Assembly (NCBI RefSeq): GCF_000469505.1
Contig: NZ_KI272824.1
Location: 104,908 to 168,907 of the forward strand
Direction: 5' to 3'
Length of the DNA: 64,000 bases
Source: Leptotrichia sp. oral taxon 215 str. W9775
GTDB taxonomy: Bacteria; Fusobacteriota; Fusobacteriia; Fusobacteriales; Leptotrichiaceae
How positions within the stretch are numbered: the stretch's first letter is position 1; every line of letters starts with the position of its first letter. A program made the translations under genes and the position numbers. This document shows positions 60,626 through 64,000 of the stretch, in pieces. The notes beneath the pieces were generated by a model. It was given only the letters and a program-made list of their open reading frames with translations, had not been told where the DNA came from and did not search any database.

Positions 60626-61948
60626 ATGAAAAAATTTTCAATTGTAGTAGCTGGTGGGGGAAGTACATTTACTCCGGGGATTGTTCTGATGTTATTGGAT
60701 AACTTGGACAAATTTCCAATCAGACAAATTAAATTTTATGACAATGATGCAGAAAGACAGGAAATCATTGCAAAAGCATGTGATATAATAATAAAGGAGA
60801 AGGCACCGGATATTAATTTCGTATATACTACTGATCCTGAAACAGCATTTACAGATGTTGACTTTGTTATGGCACATATAAGAGTTGGGAAATATGCAAT
60901 GCGTGAGAAAGATGAGAAAATACCTTTAAAACATGGAGTATTAGGACAGGAAACTTGTGGACCTGGAGGAATTGCATATGGAATGCGTTCAATTGGTGGA
61001 GTTATTGAGTTAGTTGATTATATGGAAAAATATTCACCAAATGCGTGGATGTTAAACTATTCAAACCCTGCAGCAATTGTGGCGGAAGCAACTAGAAGAT
61101 TACGTCCAAATTCTAAAATATTAAATATTTGTGACATGCCAATTGGAATTGAATTGAGAATGGCTGAAATGCTTGGACTTGAATCAAGAAAAGACATGGT
61201 TATAAGATACTTCGGATTGAATCACTTTGGATGGTGGACAGATATAAGAGATAAAGAAGGAAACGACTTGATGCCTGCATTAAAGGAAAAAGTTGCAAAA
61301 GTTGGATATAATGTACCAATTGAAGGGGAAAATACAGAAGCAAGCTGGAATGATACATTTACAAAAGCAAAAGATGTATTTGCAATTGATCCTACAACAT
61401 TACCGAACACATACTTAAAATACTACTTATTCCCTGATTATGTGGTAGAGCATTCAAACCCTAACCACACAAGAGCAAATGAAGTAATGGAAGGAAGAGA
61501 AAAGTTTGTATTTGGTGAATGTAAAGCAATTGCAGAAAAAGGAACTGCAAAAGACAGCAAACTTCACGTAGATGACCATGCATCATATATAGTTGATTTA
61601 GCAAGAGCAATCGCTTATAATACAAAGGAAAGAATGCTATTAATCGTAGAAAATGACGGAGCATTGTCAAACTTTGATCCAACTGCAATGGTAGAAGTAC
61701 CTTGTTTAGTAGGTTCAAATGGACCTGAAAAAATAGTTCAGGGGAAAATTCCTCAATTCCAAAAAGGATTAATGGAACAACAAGTTTCTGTTGAAAAATT
61801 AACAGTAGAAGCATGGATTGAAGGGTCATACCAAAAATTATGGCAGGCAATCACATTGTCAAGAACTGTGCCAAGTGCATCTGTTGCAAAAGCAATATTG
61901 GATGATTTAATTGAAGCTAATAAGGACTTCTGGCCAGTGCTGAAATAG
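60626..61948 (+). CDS. 6-phospho-alpha-glucosidase, GH4
   Basis: Splits phosphorylated maltose-type disaccharides (or sucrose isomers) inside the cell to glucose 6-phosphate plus the other sugar. GH4 enzymes need NAD+ and a divalent metal: the NAD fold is VVAGGGSTFTPG, Cys169 and Asp170 lie in CDMP (the alpha-type signature, in contrast to CNVP of beta enzymes), and metal-binding His200 is in GLNHFGWW. At 440 residues it is similar to MalH of Fusobacterium. The operator upstream ties it to the EIICB and phosphorylase genes. The ATG follows GGGAGATG. Confidence 0.93.
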   Translation: MKKFSIVVAGGGSTFTPGIVLMLLDNLDKFPIRQIKFYDNDAERQEIIAKACDIIIKEKAPDINFVYTTDPETAFTDVDFVMAHIRVGKYAMREKDEKIPLKHGVLGQETCGPGGIAYGMRSIGGVIELVDYMEKYSPNAWMLNYSNPAAIVAEATRRLRPNSKILNICDMPIGIELRMAEMLGLESRKDMVIRYFGLNHFGWWTDIRDKEGNDLMPALKEKVAKVGYNVPIEGENTEASWNDTFTKAKDVFAIDPTTLPNTYLKYYLFPDYVVEHSNPNHTRANEVMEGREKFVFGECKAIAEKGTAKDSKLHVDDHASYIVDLARAIAYNTKERMLLIVENDGALSNFDPTAMVEVPCLVGSNGPEKIVQGKIPQFQKGLMEQQVSVEKLTVEAWIEGSYQKLWQAITLSRTVPSASVAKAILDDLIEANKDFWPVLK

Positions 61949-61993
61949 TTTATAAATTAGAATAATCAAAATTAAAAAACATATTTATTTTCT

Positions 61994-62060
61994 GAGATTA
62001 TCTTAAAAGTTAAAAAGATTTATTTTTAAATTACTACTGACTTGAGGGATAATCTCTTTT
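61994..62060 (+). terminator. Possible attenuator between the GH4 and GH13 genes
   Basis: GAGATTATC ... GATAATCTC, a perfect 9-bp inverted repeat with a 45-nt loop, followed by TTTT. It may end part of the GH4 transcript before the GH13 gene, whose ATG lies 34 nt later with its own AAGGAG. Confidence 0.45.
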
Positions 62061-62093
62061 AAATATTAGTAATATACTTTTTAAGGAGAAAAA

Positions 62094-63833
62094 ATGGATA
62101 CAAAAAAATTAGATAAAAAATGGTGGCAAAAAGAGGTTGGATATCAGATATATCCAAGAAGTTTTTATGACAGCAACAATGACGGAATTGGAGATTTAAA
62201 TGGAATTACAGCGAAACTGGATTATCTTAAGGAACTTGGGATAACTCTTATCTGGGTTTGTCCAATATTTAAGTCACCAATGGATGACAACGGATATGAT
62301 ATTTCAGATTATTATGATGTGAATCCTGAATTCGGGACAAAGGAAGATTTGGAAAAATTGATTGCAGAGGCCGAAAAAAGAGGGATAAAAGTAATTTTAG
62401 ATTTGGTAATTAATCATACTTCTGATGAGCACGAGTGGTTTTTGGAAGCATTGAAAAATCCTGAAAGCAAGTACAGAAATTACTATATTTTCAAAAGAGG
62501 TAAAAATGGATTGCCACCAACAAACTGGAGATCACATTTTGGAGGTTCTGCTTGGGAAAAAGTTGAAGGGGAAGCTGATGAAAATGGAAATGAAATGTAC
62601 TATTTGCATTTATTTACAAAAAAACAGCCTGACTTAAATTGGGAAAATCCTGAAGTTAGGAAAGAGCTTTACAAAATGGTAAATTATTGGCTTGAAAAGG
62701 GAATTGCTGGATTTAGAGTTGATGCGATTAATTCGATAAAAAAAGATGCAAGATATTTGGATTTGCCAGTTGATGGAGCGGATGGAAGGGCATACAATGT
62801 GGAATATACTTTGAATCAGCCTGGAATTGAAGAGTTTTTAAGCGAATTGGCAAAAGAAACTTTCAAAAAATATAATGCGATGACTGTTGCGGAAACTCCA
62901 ATGCTTGAGTATGAAAGATACAATGATTTCATTGGAGATGATGGATTTTTTACAATGATTTTTGATTTTAGCTATACGGATTTAGATATGACAAAAGGCG
63001 GATTTTATTATTCATTGAGAGATATTCCAACAATAGAGCTTAGGGATGCTATTTTTGAAAGTCAACTGACTCAGCAAAAATATGGATGGGGAGCACCATT
63101 CTTTGAAAATCACGATTTGCCAAGAAGTTTGAATAAATTTTTTGGTGAAAAAGCGAATGAAACAAATGCAAAATTGTTAGCAAATGTATTTTTCTTCTTG
63201 CGAGGAACACCATTTATTTATCAAGGTCAAGAAATTGGGATGGATAATTTTGTGAGAAATGATATTTCTGAATTTGATGATATTGCGAGTAAAGACCAAT
63301 ATCAACGGGCATTAGGAGAAGGATTTTCATCTGAAGAAGCATTATATTTTGTAAATAAACGAAGCCGTGACAATTCAAGAACACCTATGCAATGGGACAA
63401 CAGCAAAAACGCTGGTTTTTTAAAAGATGAAAACTCAAAATCATGGATAAAATTAACAGGAAGCCAAGCCACAACAAATGTAGCAGACCAAATAAATGAC
63501 AAAGATTCAATTTTTTCACACTACAAAAAAATGATTGATTTGAGACAAAATGGAAAATATTCAGACTGCCTGATTTATGGAGACTTTATTCCTGTTCCAC
63601 TTGAAAATGAAAAAATAATTGCCTATGTAAGAAAATATGAAAATCAGAAACTTCTCTGTATCAGTAATTTTTCTGAGTTGAAACAGGAAGTTGAATTAAA
63701 TGATATTGCAAAAGTTCTTGGAGAAAAAGAAATTATACTTGGAAAAATTTTAATTAATAATTTTGATAAAATCGGAAAAGATGAGAAAAAGTTAAATTTA
63801 GAAGGATTCCAAAGTTTGTTAGTTGAGATTTAG
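62094..63833 (+). CDS. GH13 alpha-glucosidase (oligo-1,6-glucosidase/TreC-like)
   Basis: Intracellular 579-residue alpha-glucosidase of the GH13_31-like group. Conserved regions: DLVINHTS, nucleophile Asp210 in GFRVDAIN, acid/base Glu267 in TVAETPM, stabilising Asp341 in FFENHDLPRS. The QPDLNW motif is that of the oligo-1,6-glucosidase branch. The residue after the nucleophile is Ala; it is often Val in alpha-1,6-specific enzymes, so alpha-1,4 or broad activity is possible. Trehalose 6-phosphate hydrolase is an alternative. No signal peptide. It lies behind the GH4 gene. Confidence 0.9.
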   Translation: MDTKKLDKKWWQKEVGYQIYPRSFYDSNNDGIGDLNGITAKLDYLKELGITLIWVCPIFKSPMDDNGYDISDYYDVNPEFGTKEDLEKLIAEAEKRGIKVILDLVINHTSDEHEWFLEALKNPESKYRNYYIFKRGKNGLPPTNWRSHFGGSAWEKVEGEADENGNEMYYLHLFTKKQPDLNWENPEVRKELYKMVNYWLEKGIAGFRVDAINSIKKDARYLDLPVDGADGRAYNVEYTLNQPGIEEFLSELAKETFKKYNAMTVAETPMLEYERYNDFIGDDGFFTMIFDFSYTDLDMTKGGFYYSLRDIPTIELRDAIFESQLTQQKYGWGAPFFENHDLPRSLNKFFGEKANETNAKLLANVFFFLRGTPFIYQGQEIGMDNFVRNDISEFDDIASKDQYQRALGEGFSSEEALYFVNKRSRDNSRTPMQWDNSKNAGFLKDENSKSWIKLTGSQATTNVADQINDKDSIFSHYKKMIDLRQNGKYSDCLIYGDFIPVPLENEKIIAYVRKYENQKLLCISNFSELKQEVELNDIAKVLGEKEIILGKILINNFDKIGKDEKKLNLEGFQSLLVEI

Positions 63834-63856
63834 TAAAAAAAAATTACAATAAAAAA

Positions 63857-63966
63857 GAGACTATCTAGAAATAAAAAATAAAAACCATATTTATGAAAAA
63901 CTGTTTTACATAAGTGAAATTTTGTTAAATAAATATGGTTTTTATATTATTTTTTAAGTTTTTTTT
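63857..63966. repeat. Palindromic repeat (copy 4), interrupted at its right end
   Basis: Arm-like GAGACTATCTAGAAAT, then AAAAACCATATTTAT ... ATAAATATGGTTTTT (63880-63943), then TTTTTTAAGTTTTTTTT. In the copies at 19.0 and 31.7 kb the tail continues to GA(G/T)ACAGC; here it is cut off by different sequence. Confidence 0.6.
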
Positions 63967-64000
63967 GGCTCTTTGTCAAGAGTGGGGGTGGAAAAAGTTC
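63967..64000. mobile_element. Possible end of an ISL3-type insertion sequence
   Basis: GGCTCTTTGTCAAGAGTGGG begins exactly where the repeat copy 4 breaks off. The GGCTCTTTGTCAA start resembles terminal inverted repeats of ISL3-family elements as I know them. The rest is outside the window, so no transposase can be shown. Confidence 0.4.

Overview
The window is a contiguous piece of a low-GC, gene-dense bacterial chromosome. The best fit is Leptotrichia or a close relative (Fusobacteriota). Pointers are the AT-rich coding, A/G-rich Shine-Dalgarno sites, the dnaG-rpoD pair, a single-chain NfnAB transhydrogenase, and a phospho-alpha-glucosidase (GH4)/PTS sugar cluster of the kind known from Leptotrichia and Fusobacterium. 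That genus call is inference from content, not a database match. No rRNA, tRNA, CRISPR array, prophage or complete insertion sequence was seen.

Layout. 1-11.5 kb is housekeeping: dnaG (5' end cut off), rpoD, a degenerate sigma-70 paralogue, a Nif3-like protein, a 45-residue lipoprotein, the RNase P RNA gene rnpB, nadK, recN, a Xer recombinase, a membrane protein, a YueI-like protein and murA. 11.5-15.1 kb (minus strand) is a pyroglutamate module: an HTH/coiled-coil protein, two partner permeases (DUF969/DUF979), pyrrolidone carboxyl peptidase and a gamma-glutamylcyclotransferase-like protein. 15.2-18.9 kb is an RNA-modification run (PPP-type phosphatase, SPOUT-type methyltransferase, orphan EIIA-Man/DhaM-like protein, rimM, trmD, gamma-carbonic anhydrase). 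18.9-25.5 kb has a MITE-like repeat, two secreted proteins, rlmB, a frameshifted pseudogene, leuS and an NmrA-like oxidoreductase.

25.6-31.7 kb is a sugar operon: PRD regulator, ascorbate-family PTS EIIA, EIIB and EIIC, and a split transketolase. 31.8-34.6 kb (minus) is an osmolyte-type ABC transporter under a MarR regulator with paired operators. 34.8-48.8 kb has mnmA, ilvE, an unannotated three-hairpin small RNA, two flavoproteins, a prolidase, a CPBP protease, a YfcC carrier, an unknown protein, tandem mgtE genes and an acetyltransferase-like protein. 49-51.4 kb is the fused NfnAB.

51.6-63.8 kb is an alpha-glucan/alpha-glucoside regulon: two paralogous GntR/UTRA regulators, malQ, glycogen/maltodextrin phosphorylase, an EEP-family protein, a PTS EIICB, a GH4 phospho-alpha-glucosidase and a GH13 glucosidase. 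Three promoters here carry the same palindrome (TTTA-YR-TAAA) just upstream of the -35 box, which ties the genes together. A RelB antitoxin with a broken YoeB toxin interrupts the cluster.

The most unusual items are the degenerate sigma paralogue beside rpoD, the loss of two zinc-ligand cysteines in DnaG, the small RNA at 37.1 kb, the shared operator of the glucan regulon, the decayed toxin beside an intact antitoxin, and a modular family of palindromic repeats, one copy of which seems to be interrupted by the end of an ISL3-type element at the right edge.
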